A DNA stretch of 64,000 nt from Capitulum mitella (Eukaryota > Arthropoda > Thecostraca > Pollicipedomorpha > Pollicipedidae), in the NCBI GenBank assembly GCA_030062745.1, contig CP099841.1:11660970-11724969 (forward strand), in the 5' to 3' direction. Within the stretch, counting starts at the first letter, position 1. Each line of letters starts with the position of its first letter. Made by a program: the position numbers and the translations under genes. Shown here piece after piece: positions 1 through 10,625 of this stretch. The notes beneath the pieces were generated by a model that searched no databases, was not told the DNA's origin, and was given only the letters and a program-made list of their open reading frames with translations.

Positions 1-72
1 CAGGGAATGACGAGCGAAAAAAAAACGGAGGGGGGAGCAGAATCTGCTCCCCTACCCCAGCACAGAATAGGA
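1..72 (-). mobile_element. Terminal fragment of a TTAA-type (piggyBac-like) MITE, family 2
   Basis: The first 72 bases match the high-coordinate end of the complete element at 327-1551. Both have an A-rich stretch after GGAATG(A/G)C(G/A)AGCGAAAA, then a G run, CAGAATCTG-like centre, C run, and a terminus ending in GAATAGG. Here the terminal TTAA has decayed to ATTC. The rest of the element lies outside the window. Class assignment is inferred from the complete family members. Confidence 0.55.
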
Positions 73-326
73 TTCAGTTTTCGAGAGCATGACAGCATCA
101 TTCATTTAGGAAGCGTGGCTGAGTAACGAGAACTCGGGTCATTTACTGGCAACGCATCTCTGCAATTCTGCGCTCGCATTGTATTTTCGTATTGCCAAGC
201 GTCATTGAAAATGATTTATCAGTCTAGTCGTTTAAAACGTTCAAGAGGGAAGATGAACAAGAAGAAAATTGTTCCTTCTGTGTGCACAGCAGGCTGTGCA
301 TGGAAGGGGACAAGTCTTTCGTTTAA
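73..326. other. Unassigned flank between two TTAA elements
   Basis: No gene, RNA or repeat recognised. The open frame at 205-423 runs across the border of the next element and has no family features. Confidence 0.5.
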
Positions 327-1551
327 CCCCATTCCGTACTGCTGTCCGCTGGAAGCAGATTCTACCTCCCACGATCTCGAAAATTATTGGTCTGATTTTC
401 TGTCAGAAAGCAGTATTCAATAGCCTGTAGCGAGGTCTATTTCTAAAATCAGTTCAAAAAGAGAACTATTTAAAATTTCGAAAGAGGGACAGGGAAAGAC
501 AATAAAGAGGGATATCTTCAAAATGAGGGTGTAAATAGGAATTTATTTATATGGGTCTCCTGATCACGATTTCGTTCTAATTCATGTCATTATACCGAAA
601 CTTGATAGGTCTGTCATGCATGTTAAGAAAAAGTCTATTTTCAAAATTCATAGTCGTATCCAGGGTACATAAAAACGGGAAAATGTTTTTGGGATACCTT
701 AATTCATTCTACAACATATCTTGCATTTAGTGAACTTATTTGTTTTCGACAAACATTTCCAGATGTAAAACATGCCATATTACATACCTATGACGAATGC
801 CCAGAGGTGGATCCACTTACCAGAAAAAGTGGGGTAACTTTCTACATCGTAAATCAAGTCATGGTTTCTCCGGAATAGCAAGAAATATAATACCACTTTT
901 ACATTGCCCTGGCGGCCTCCTCTGATCTATATTGTCACTGAAAATATGGCATTTGATTGTGATATGGTGCTATGATATATGGTATGATGATATGTAATGT
1001 CATGTGGAACTAACAAAACCAACCACACAGATCCATATCTGTTAGTCCACTAATATGCACCCCAAAATCGCTGCCTGCAGACGCCCCTGGTAGCATGTAC
1101 AGGATAAATATGTCTGTATCATACGTAAGCCTTGTTTTATGCATACAAGTCATACATTCCTATGGATAATAATTCATAAATACCTCCTTTAAATGCCCAT
1201 GGATTCGCCAATGACCGACATTTTTCTTTAAAATGCTCGAGAGTGTCCAGATTACAAATATTTCGATTGTGTAAAATGTCCACGACGTTGTAAAGAACAT
1301 CAAAATAGCATGTGACCACGTCGAAGTGTGCGGTCTCCGGAACGCGCGATATTCCTGGAGCATACCTCACTAAAAGGTGTTCTGGAACCACCTCTGGAGG
1401 GAGAAAAGTTTGGAAATTTTGTGGCAATTTGCGGAGAAAAGATATTTCGGAAAATTCATCAAGTTTCGCGAAGCAGCTTCCAAAACCCCGGGAATGGCAA
1501 GCGAAAAATTGGAGGGGGCAGGATCTGCCCCTCCCCCATCTCGGAATAAGG
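327..1551 (-). mobile_element. Complete TTAA-type (piggyBac-like) non-autonomous element, family 2
   Basis: A 1225 bp unit that aligns end to end, in reverse orientation, with 62084-63307 (1224 bp). The low end starts after TTAA (323-326) with CCCCATTCCG. The high end closes with CGGAATAAGG at 1551 and is followed by TTGG, read as a decayed TTAA. Each end carries a G-run/C-run subterminal hairpin (for example GGGGGCAGGATCTGCCCC near 1515-1532). No transposase frame is present, so it would depend on a protein supplied in trans. The TTAA target and CCC-type termini are piggyBac hallmarks; that superfamily assignment is inference. Confidence 0.72.
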
Positions 1552-1639
1552 TTGGCTGTGCCGGGAGCAAAGCACCTTGCTGATACGTCAGACCTCGACC
1601 AAAACAATAAAAGACGTCCCTAATAAAACCCTGAGAAAC

Positions 1640-1930
1640 ACTTATTCAGAGGTAGCACATTTCTTTGCCGTTGGCCCTGGCCCTCAGTACAAATTCGTCC
1701 GAGGAGGTCCCACGAGGCGCGGCCCACGGCTGACCCGTCACACCGCTGTCGTAGAGGTCAGTGGTCCCGGCGGACCAGCGGCCACGCCGGAATACAGAAC
1801 AGGCTCGGCGCAGAGCCGGCCGATGACACCGGTTCTGCGGGCGCCGCGTTCCGCCCGTTGTCGCCTCCTGCTGAGATCCGCCCCGCGTGAAACCCGGTCT
1901 GACCTTCACGGAGGACGCACCTGACGAGAA
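1640..1930. other. GC-rich islet of unknown nature
   Basis: About 290 bp, clearly richer in GC and CpG than its surroundings and open on both strands (plus 1577-1924, minus 1646-1909). Neither translation has a recognisable domain; both are rich in R, P and G, as expected from base composition. It could be an exon, a decayed CpG island or part of a repeat. Confidence 0.3.
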
Positions 1931-2395
1931 TGGATGACAGGCAGTGGAGTGAGGTGGCTCGGAAACAACAGACGGAAACTGGGCACAGCCCCACTGTCAG
2001 GAATTTTGAATCGCCTGAGTGCTTATGAGGACTTCTTGCATTATGATACCGCGTAATTTAGCTTCATTGCGCTCTTTTCCACCCGTCTCAGTACAAGCCA
2101 AAAACTTGCGGTCGAAACAGTCATGCTGGCCCAATTCCGACATCTCCCTCGAGTTATCACGGGTAAAGCTCAGGCTCTACTGCGCGCTTTTTGTTTTCTG
2201 ATTTTCCGCTTTTACGTTTTAGCATCATGATTACACGTCTGATTACACTACATTACACACGTTACACGTCAGCATTTTGCGCTTTTGCTCTATTGCGACA
2301 CGACTTTGCGTTTTTTCATCTTCGCGTTCCTTGAGTTTGTCATCGTCGACTTAACGTAGCTGGATCTAAAAGGAATAGTGTGCGTGAATTTACAG

Positions 2396-2549
2396 CAGGG
2401 GCGCAGCCAGGATTTTAAGGGGGAGCTCAGTGTGACATGAAATCATAGGAAAACCGCCTGCTGGGAAGACGATGCGCAATGGTTTTCACAAAAATATGGG
2501 CCTAAGGGGGGGGGGCTGGACCCCCGGGGCTCCCCTGGCTGCGCCGGGG
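2396..2549. mobile_element. hAT-type MITE (154 bp) with 8-bp target duplication
   Basis: Starts CAGGGGCGCAGCCAGG and ends with the imperfect complement CCTGGCTGCGCCGGGG. It is flanked by ATTTACAG (2388-2395) and ATTTACGG (2550-2557), an 8-bp duplication with one mismatch. A CAGGGGCG-type terminus and 8-bp duplication are typical of hAT elements. No coding capacity. The last bases of the right end have mutated from the expected CCCTG. Confidence 0.72.
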
Positions 2550-2557
2550 ATTTACGG

Positions 2558-3279
2558 TTCAGAAACGGAGCAGAGCTTTTTTGAGGTGGATCCAGCTTTT
2601 GGACGTCCGCGCTTATTGCGCCTGCTGGTGGTGCGACGGTTTCGGTATAGTAGGGATGGCAGCGGCAAGTGTTGTCTGTCTTTCATGAAAATGTTTCCGG
2701 GTAAGCACGCATGCAAGTGGGAGTTGTAAAACTTCCTGAATACCCGCAAGCAGTTAACCGAACTGCAATGATCAACATGCCTGTTAAGCTTACCTTGTCC
2801 TTACTCCTCTCCCAAAACGCTCTCTTCTCCAGGCATTTGTTGCTCGCCCTCCATCTGCACCGAACCAGCCAAAGTACCTACAACGCTTAACCTTAAACCC
2901 TAATTTGAAACCAGTCCAAGGCGATCCCGTTCTCAAAATCCACTTCAATTCAAGACAAGTGTTGTGGTCAGTGGAGTTGACGTTATTGTGATGGAAAACC
3001 GCAGTGAAGTTTAAATGTTTCAACATTGTTGGGATTTTCCGTTTTTCGACTTGTCGTTTTCTTCTTCTCGAGGATCCGCTTTTCCAGTTCGTTTTTAAAA
3101 TTTCTCTTCGTAAATTTGCGTTTTTCCATCGCAGTGTTGCGTATTGGAGCCGACCCCGTTAATTCTCATGGATCTAACATTTTCCGGTGGCGGAAAAGCA
3201 CAAAACCGAGATGAAAAATCGCAAAATCGAAACGGAAAATTGAAAAACCGCGCAGTGGAACCTGCCTCTAAAAGATTAA
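2558..3279. other. No gene or repeat recognised
   Basis: Short open frames on both strands (2790-3026 minus, 3026-3214 plus) have no start context, domain or conservation elsewhere in the window. From about 3140 the text begins to grade into the minisatellite. Confidence 0.5.
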
Positions 3280-4012
3280 CAGTCGATTCGAGACATTCAA
3301 CACGTTCGATGCATTCCCCATGTTTTAGTTTTCAGTCCATTCGAAACATTCGATACATTCGATACATTTATCGCGTCTAGTCTGCAGCCGATTCGAGACA
3401 TTCGATACAATCACCGTGTGTAGTGCTCAGCTAATTCAAAACATTCGATACATTCGATACATTCATCGTTTTAGTTTGTCGACACATTCGATGCACTCGC
3501 GTGTGTAATTGGCAATCGATTCGAGACATTCAACACATTCGATGCGTTCACCGTGTATTGCTTGCAGCCGATTTGAGATATTCGACACATTCCATACACT
3601 CAGCGTAGGTAACATGCAGCCGATTCAAGACGTTTGACACATTTGATACATAAATCATGCGTAGTCTGCAGCCGGTTTGAGACATTCGACCTATTCGATA
3701 CCGGGTTTGCAGCCGATTCGAGGAATTCGATACATTCGATATATTCAGCGTGTGTAGCTTGCAGCTAATTTGAGATGTTGGACACATTCGATGCATTCAC
3801 TGTGTATACTTTGCAGACGATATCTTGACACATTCAATACGTTTGGCGTGTATAACTTGCAGCTGATTCAAGACATTCAACACATTCGGCGCGTGCGCCT
3901 GTATTTTCCGCAGCTAATTTGCGACACTGGACTCATTCGTCACATTCATCGTGCAAACTGTTCAGTCAATTGAGACATCGCACGCTTTTAATACATTTAC
4001 CGTGTGTTATTT
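3280..4012 (+). repeat. Minisatellite, arm 1 (units of about 50-55 bp)
   Basis: Roughly fourteen diverged units built on GCAGCCGATTCGAGACATTC, then repeats of ATTCGATACATTC, then a CACCGTGTGTAG-like linker. Unit anchors (GCAGC.GATT) recur near 3382, 3563, 3615, 3668, 3709, 3760, 3812 and 3857. The array continues at 4013 in the opposite orientation. Confidence 0.85.
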
Positions 4013-4860
4013 GCGCCGAATCGACTGAATCGATTGAAAACGAGGAATGTATTGAAAGTGTTGAATGTTTCGAATCAGCGTCAGACTATACACGGTGAAT
4101 GTACTGAGTGCTTCAAATGTCTCAAATCGGTCGATAACTGCATACGTTGAATGTATCAAACGTGTCGAACGCCTCGAATCGGCTTTAAACTATACACGAT
4201 GAATGCACCAAATGTGTCCAATGTCTCGAATCGGCCGTATGTAATACACGGTGAATGTATCAAATGTGCCGAATATCTTAATCGGATGCAAATTGTATAC
4301 ACTGAATGTATCGAATGTCTCGAATTGGCTCCGAACTATAAACAGTAAGCGTATCAAATGTGTCTAACGTATCAAATTGACCGCAAACAATACACGGTGA
4401 ATGTATCGAATGTGTCGAAAATCTTGAATCGGCTACAAGTTGTACTCGCCGAACGTATCAAGTGTTTCGAATCGGTTCCGAGCCATACACAGTGAATGTG
4501 TCGTATGTGTCTAACGTCTCAAATCGGTTGCAATCAAAACACGGTAAATGTACTGAATGAGTCGAATGTCTCGAATTGACTGCCAACTATGCACGCGAAT
4601 GAATCGAATGTGTCAGATGTCTCGAATCGGCTGCTAACTTTTCAGTTTTGACGAACGTGTCGAATGTGTCCCAATGTCTCGAATTGACTGCCAACTATAC
4701 ACGAGAATGTATCAAATATGTCGGATGTCTCGAATCGGTTGGTAACTTTACAGTTTTGACGAACGTATCGAATGTGCCTCAATGTCTCGAATCGACTGCG
4801 AACTTTACAAATTTGGCGGATGTGTCGACTATGTCGAATGTCTCGAACTGACTGCTAACC
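4013..4860 (-). repeat. Minisatellite, arm 2, inverted relative to arm 1
   Basis: The same unit read on the other strand: GAATGTCTCGAATCGGCTGC, ACTATACACGGTGAATGTATC, GAATGTGTC. About sixteen units at roughly 53 bp spacing (anchors near 4170, 4228, 4280, 4373, 4427, 4528). With arm 1 it forms a 1.6 kb head-to-head inverted array centred near 4013. Small open frames inside are by-products of the repeat. Confidence 0.85.
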
Positions 4861-6019
4861 GTTTTTTCTCGTCGAGTTATCAACGCTAATGTTGCGGAAG
4901 TATTCATCTTCTGTTCTGTGATATTTAAAGCATTAGGCTAAGAATGCAAGTCATGTTAATCTGTCAGCGACAACGAGCAAGACACGTTAAAGTATGACGT
5001 GATGATGCTTTTGCAGCGGTCTGATTCTTTAGCTGCGTTTTGTAACGTTTACGTTTGCTGCTCCCTTCCGATTTGCTGATATTCATATGGTAACTTATTT
5101 TGATGCCGCCAACTTTAAAGCCGTCACTTTTGTACCGGAATTTTCGAAAGTGTTCATCATCGTATTCTTGCTTATTGACTTACAGATTAACGTCGTAAGC
5201 TATTTGTTCGTCTGTTTGTTTTTTTTTGTACCGTGGCACTCAATTCTAGCAATATTTATGGAATGCTTCCTTTTTTATCATAAGCATATCCTGTTTTATA
5301 AACTTCGCAACTCTGTCTCTTCCTAATTTCGCCACTGCTCAGTACCGCGCATTCGTTATTCTATCCTCGTAGTTTGCGTTTTGTTTTCGTCTTTCATTGG
5401 TAAATCAACATATGTACATTTCCAGAGCATCAAGTACCCCATTTCCTGAAGTCTTCCTAGGTTGTCTGTCCCTGCGCCCTCCTCAGCTTGTGCTTTTCCG
5501 ATCATTTTCATTTGACCATCCCTGAACACGCTATAAATTGGAATCATTTAATGAACATAAAGCAAATACAGATATGGAAACCTGAATGAATGGTTTGGGT
5601 ATGCCTCATCATGCATTATCGGTAATCTTTACTAACTGTACCACCACGGCTACAATCCAAGGCTTCTAGAAAGACTTTACGGCGTAAACGCAAATGTTCG
5701 TAACGTCACAGAAGTCGAAATGCAAGTCTGTGGGTCTACTGAAACCATTTTTCTCCACGGTTTAGTGGCACCATTGTTGCGTAACTGGGTAAAAGATTGT
5801 ATGGCGATCTTTCACCCAGTTATTTGTTTATTTTTTTCACACGCCAAAGATCACATGAAAAATATCGGGTAACGGTTCAGGAGGCCTCACACTTCTCATA
5901 ACTCTAGAAATCCAGGCAGGTGCTTAGCCATGTTGGTACCAAAAAGTGTGCAGTGAAAAAACAGCTCAGCTGAAAGCACTTGACACCTTATCAACGCCAA
6001 AACTTCCCCAAAATAACCT
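4861..6019. other. No gene or repeat recognised
   Basis: AT-rich. The hydrophobic frame at 5087-5326 (plus) is rich in F and L encoded by T runs and has no start context or homologue here, so it is not called. Confidence 0.5.
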
Positions 6020-6022
6020 TTA

Positions 6023-6648
6023 GGCTGGCCGTCCACTTGCACTATTCGGCGTGTAACCGAATGACCGAATGGCAGAAATTACGCACCGAATTCTGGGACG
6101 CCGTCCACTGGTGCTTTTGACTCGCCGAAAGAATTTCCCATGACTCTCATAATGCAAAACAGCAAAGCAAACACTTCTTTTCTTTTGATGGATTAGTAAT
6201 GCATTAATAACAATCACAATGAAAATTAATTCTGCCACATTCATATGCATATCTGGACTGTTCTTATAGCACAGTTAAGTAATTCCAACGAGCATACCTG
6301 CGACAAAAAGTTGTCCAGTTGACTACAGCATCCTTTAATTTAGTACTGTCACAACAAGTTCTAATATACCCTTCAATATCACGACAATTTGGACGGAAGT
6401 ACTTACTTCATTGTCCTCTGTGAGTCGACTTCCATCAAACACGCCTGCGTCTCAACAGCTGTTTGCCGCCGAACGGCCGAAAAGTTGAGTTTTTTCTACT
6501 TTTCGGTTCGGCGCCGAAAAGTTGAACGCGCCGACTGGCGTATTCGGGCGTTCGGCGTCAGCTGACGAACATTTTCCCTGGCCCAATGTTAAATTCCGCC
6601 ATTCGGTCATTCGGCTACGCGCCGAATAGTGCAAGTGGACGGCCAGCC
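6023..6648. mobile_element. PIF/Harbinger-type MITE (626 bp)
   Basis: Long terminal inverted repeats: the left begins GGCTGGCCGTCCACTTGCAC and continues TATTCGGCG; the right closes with its complement at 6648. Similarity extends about 55 bp inward and includes CCGAATGACCGAATGGC. Both ends are bordered by TTA (6020-6022 and 6649-6651), the 3-bp target typical of PIF/Harbinger elements. The interior holds further CGGCGCCGAAAAGTTGA-type palindromes near 6476-6530 and no transposase. Superfamily is inferred from the target duplication and GG..CC termini. Confidence 0.75.
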
Positions 6649-6785
6649 TTAGAAGTAATCAATCCATCCACTTTATAAGTGTGCAGTTTTTCAGCTCAAT
6701 CGAAGTGTGGGAGTGCAGGGACGCAGCTAGGGTTTTCCTCAGAAAGGGGAACCAAATGTCAAATTTTGTCGTATGCCACCAGCGT

Positions 6786-6801
6786 ACGATACGATACGAT
6801 A

Positions 6802-6859
<58 letters not shown>
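6786..6859. repeat. Compound microsatellite (CGATA)n-(TA)n
   Basis: Four to five CGATA/CGATAC units pass directly into about 28 TA units. This produces the Ile-Tyr-rich open frames on both strands at 6659-7104, which are not genes. Confidence 0.95.
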
Positions 6860-6862
<3 letters not shown>

Positions 6863-7226
6863 CACTATTATGTATTCCTGTGAAATCGCCATATATCTTG
6901 GCGATGGGCTATAGCTTGGCTCATGGGGGCCATTCCCTGTCCTACGGTTTTCTGAGGATAGCCAGGAACCGAAAAGACGCAGACATGAAACTTGGCGAAC
7001 CTTTTCAACCATCATTTTTACACTTTGTGTCATTTTTAAACTTACACCATTCCTTCTTTGTGACTTACGTGAAAAAAAAATGTTTCGCAACTCTGGTTTC
7101 TTGATGCATAAGGAACATTACATGAACCGATGCTATAGGATCTTATGTCGTATCGTGTCTTATCAATGGTAATGCGGCAGACACCAGAAACAACCGATGT
7201 ATGGGCGTCAACACCCTGACTTAGGC

Positions 7227-9311
7227 CAGGGACTGATCCAGAATTTCGGCAAGGGGGCGGGCCAATGGTCAGCGCAGGGCCCCCTTCCCGACTGCCTCCC
7301 CCATTTTTTGCTCTTTACTTATGGAAAAAAACGTTGATCTACTCAAGTCCAGAGGGGAATATTTGATGTAATTTTGTGTTCTTTACCATATAAAGTAACC
7401 GAAAAGCGCATCACCTTATTGGAGCAAATTTTGCGTTTTGCTGCCCTACAAAGCGGCCGAAATATAACAAAAACGGCAGGATTTTAGGCGACGGCGTCCC
7501 TCCTTCTGTTCGAGATGTCACGTCTGTGTCTGATCCCTTTGCCGTAGTTTTTGGTAGTTTCTGGAGTTTTTTAACAACCTTGTAGTTTCTGGAGACCTTT
7601 TTTAGCTCACGTTAGGCCCCCTCTTGCACTTACGGGGACACTTTTGGTGGTCTCAGTGTCCGTCTGCCTTGTCAGGGCCCTCTAGTGGTCTCAGGTTCCT
7701 TTTACAGTTTTACGTATCTCCCAGGGGCGCCTCAGGCACCCCTTTGGCAGTTTCAGGGGCACGTCGGGCAATTTCCTGGACCCATCTGGCAGTTTCAGGG
7801 ACACTTCAACCATCTCGGACTCCCTCCTGTCATCCCCGGGGAATTTTCGCCGTCTAAGGAGCGTCTCCAGTATCAACAAGGGACTACTACAAGTTTCTCT
7901 CTGCCGTGGCAGAGGCGCTTCTGGCAGTGCTCTAGGTCCTTTGGTCGTTTCAGGAGGTGTCTGGACGCCTCAAAGTTCAGTATTTTCAGCGTCCCTCTGG
8001 TCGTCTCAGCGGCCCTTATTGCTAGAGACTGCTAGTCAGCAGTCTCAAATGCTCTTCTCTAGCAGTCTCAGTGGACCCAGTGTTGTCCTAGGTGCCCCTG
8101 TTACCTTTTCTGGGGAACATTTTTACGGTCTCAGAGGCTTTCCAGCAGTTACAAAAGACCTTTTGGCAATTTCAGGGCCCCTGTGCAGTGCCATGGGCCC
8201 TCTGAACGTCTCCGGTGGTCTCCATGGCTGTGTCAGGGGTCTTTCTCTGTTACATGGGGAATATCTTTCAGTCTTGGGACCCCTCCAGAAGAATCACACA
8301 GGGGCTTTTGTTGGCGCTTCAGGGACCTCACTAGCAGCCTGAGGGGAACGTTTTCCGTGCCAGACTAGCACACTCTGAACTCGGGACCCCTCTGGCCGCC
8401 CAGGGCCCCCATACCGTCTCAGAGGTCCTCTTATCGTGTGCCTCGCAGGGCCATTCCTACCTTTTTGGCGGTCTGCAGAAGCCATCTGCCGTGTAGGGAA
8501 CCCATCTTGCCGTCTCAGGATCCACCTGAACTTTTCGGGGACCCCTGACTGCATCAAGAACCCCTCAGTATTTAACAAAAAGGCCAGTGTAACCCATTTA
8601 GGGCCCCTCTCGAGGTTGAGGTCACTGATGAATCCCTGTTCAGGGGTACCTCTGGCTGGCAGGGTCGTGTTATGCTTTGCCAGGCACTCTAAAGTTGTTG
8701 CCGTCTCAGGGGCCTCTCTGGCACTTTAAGAGTTCTCATGGACCCTTTGCCGCGTTGGGCCCCTATTGCAGTCCAAGGGGCCCTAGAAGAGTTTCAGGGG
8801 CCCTTCTATTCGTTTTAGGAGTAATCTTACCATCTCAAAGGGTCTCATTAACCCTCTGGGAGGCACTCTGACTGCATCAGAAGCCTTCACCTTTTTTTAC
8901 ACGGGCCCGCGAAACCCCTTTAGGGCCGCTATGACAATCCAAGGGCCCCCTGTCTGGTCCTAGGGAATTCGTCCTCATTTTAGCCGCCTCAGGGGCCTAT
9001 GACCCTTCCGGAGGTCTCAGGGGCACTCTGCCGTGTTGGGGTCTTGTTGTGGTTTCAATGGTCCCTTGGGAACTTGAAGAACACAGATGCCCCTCTTTGC
9101 GTGTCAGGAATCATTTAACCCTCCCAGAGGCCTCCTGACTGCATCAAGAAAATCTCACGTTTTCACAGAGGCCCCGTGTAGCTCATTCAGGGCCGTTTTT
9201 GACTTTGAGAGGAGCCCCTCGGCGCCGGTCTGAGAGGGGCCCAGGAGGGGCCCCTTCTAAGGCCTCAGGGCGGCAATCGTCCCCATCACCCGCCCCCTGG
9301 ATCCGCACCTG
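7227..9311. mobile_element. Large non-autonomous hAT-like element, copy 1 (2085 bp)
   Basis: Left terminus CAGGGACTGATCCAG and right terminus CTGGATCCGCACCTG are inverted repeats. They are flanked by ACTTAGGC (7219-7226) and ACATAGGC (9312-9319), an 8-bp duplication with one mismatch. The first 350 bp align with the left end of 10626-13224. The interior is a diverged array of about 27-30 bp phrases such as TGGCAGTTTCAGGGGC, with no transposase. The duplication partner near 38870 lacks it, so it inserted after the duplication or was lost cleanly there. Open frames inside follow the repeat. Confidence 0.78.
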
Positions 9312-10625
9312 ACATAGGCTGATCTTGTTGGACCTAAATGTGGATAGTAACGTACTTTATATGCATGCGAGACATATTTGCTGCGTATTGGAACCAAAAC
9401 ACGTTAGTACACGTTTAGAAAAACATGACCGTTGCCGTTATGCATACAATTTTTCCCCTTCGTTTTCTGCTTCGTCTTAAAGATCAGTTTTGATCTCAGA
9501 TGCATTTTTCGCCCCAGTTAGCACAGCCAGGCCTTCTATATACTGTTAATTCCTTTGGAGCCACGTGCGCGTTTTAGTTTCCAAAGTTTTTTTTTGCTGA
9601 AATATCAACATGGTAATTTGGCCTAGGTAGACCCCTGGTGGCCTTAATATTGGCCTTGTTGACAAAAGCCTTATGGTTTTCTTCTGCTTTCTCCAAGGAC
9701 TTTCGAACGGCGTTTTTTTCCTTTTTTCGTGGGGCTTTTAGTCCTGAAGATCTTGGGCGTGAGGGGAGTTCTCATGAAACCTTGGCCCGGCGAAAGTGGG
9801 CCTGGAGACCCGCCCGGCGTCGGCGAATATTTATCACGTGCAGCATATCAGACAGCCGATAAAGCGGGCCTCAGGACCCGAGCTTCATTGCCATGGGAAA
9901 CACAACGAATCGCATTATCTGACTCATGTGACACGGCGTCTGTCGGAAAGTAAGGATAGTGAGAAGCAATTCTGATACAGCTGAACTTTGTTCGAGCATT
10001 TCAGGTGGTATCAGCACGCATGAATGGAGATCCTGTGGACCCTATCACTCCTTAGATATCCATTACTTAGACATTCATGGCCGTTTTTTGCGGCTTGAAT
10101 GTGACGTTTGCTGGAAAAATGTGGTCATAATTTCTATTGATTCTCCTCTCCAAAAATTTCTGGAAATCTCCAGACACGTCAGCACGTGAGTTAAAGGATG
10201 ACGCATCGTTGTGAAATGTTGCCATGACGAAAAGTCAAACAAACATTTGGGCAGTGAATCAGAATCACGCTCAATTCTGCCTGTGGCTCGGCAATCTTAA
10301 AGGAAAATTTCATCCATGAGACTTGGGCAGTCGATTTCCGTTGATTATCCACAGTTCAGGTGGACCTCAGGTTCCGCCCATTCGGCGCGATTCTCGGAGC
10401 CGATTCGTGCGGCCAGGGGCCGTTCCTTCTCTCCCATGCGGTGGACGATTGTGATCGAGGCTCTCCTGCACTAAAAGTGAAAGGTGAGCGCCCAGCGCGC
10501 CTCCGGGCGTTCGGCTGCATCACTCTCGCTCAAACGGCCGCAGCGATGTTGAAATGTAGTCTCAGCAATTTGCGACGCTGTTCGCGCGCCAACAAGGATT
10601 GCTGTGAGTTTCAGGCACCTGCAGG
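9312..10625. other. Duplicated flank, no gene recognised
   Basis: Aligns patchily with 38880-40950 (for example the GGCCCGGCGAAGGTGG-like block at 9783 and 39303, and the GC-rich stretch 10350-10620 against 40680-40945). The copy 2 version is about 750 bp longer (39490-40310). Open frames at 9638-9953 and 10360-10719 are not conserved as protein between copies, arguing against coding function. Confidence 0.55.

Noticed and set aside
3280-4860. CRISPR-like array
   Set aside because: Units are diverged throughout with no repeat/spacer alternation, and the setting is eukaryotic; it is a minisatellite.
6716-6750. hAT-like left terminus CAGGGACGCAGCTAGGG
   Set aside because: No matching right end or target duplication found, so not called as an element.
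6659-7104. ORFs of about 140 residues on both strands
   Set aside because: Created by the TA microsatellite (Ile-Tyr repeats).
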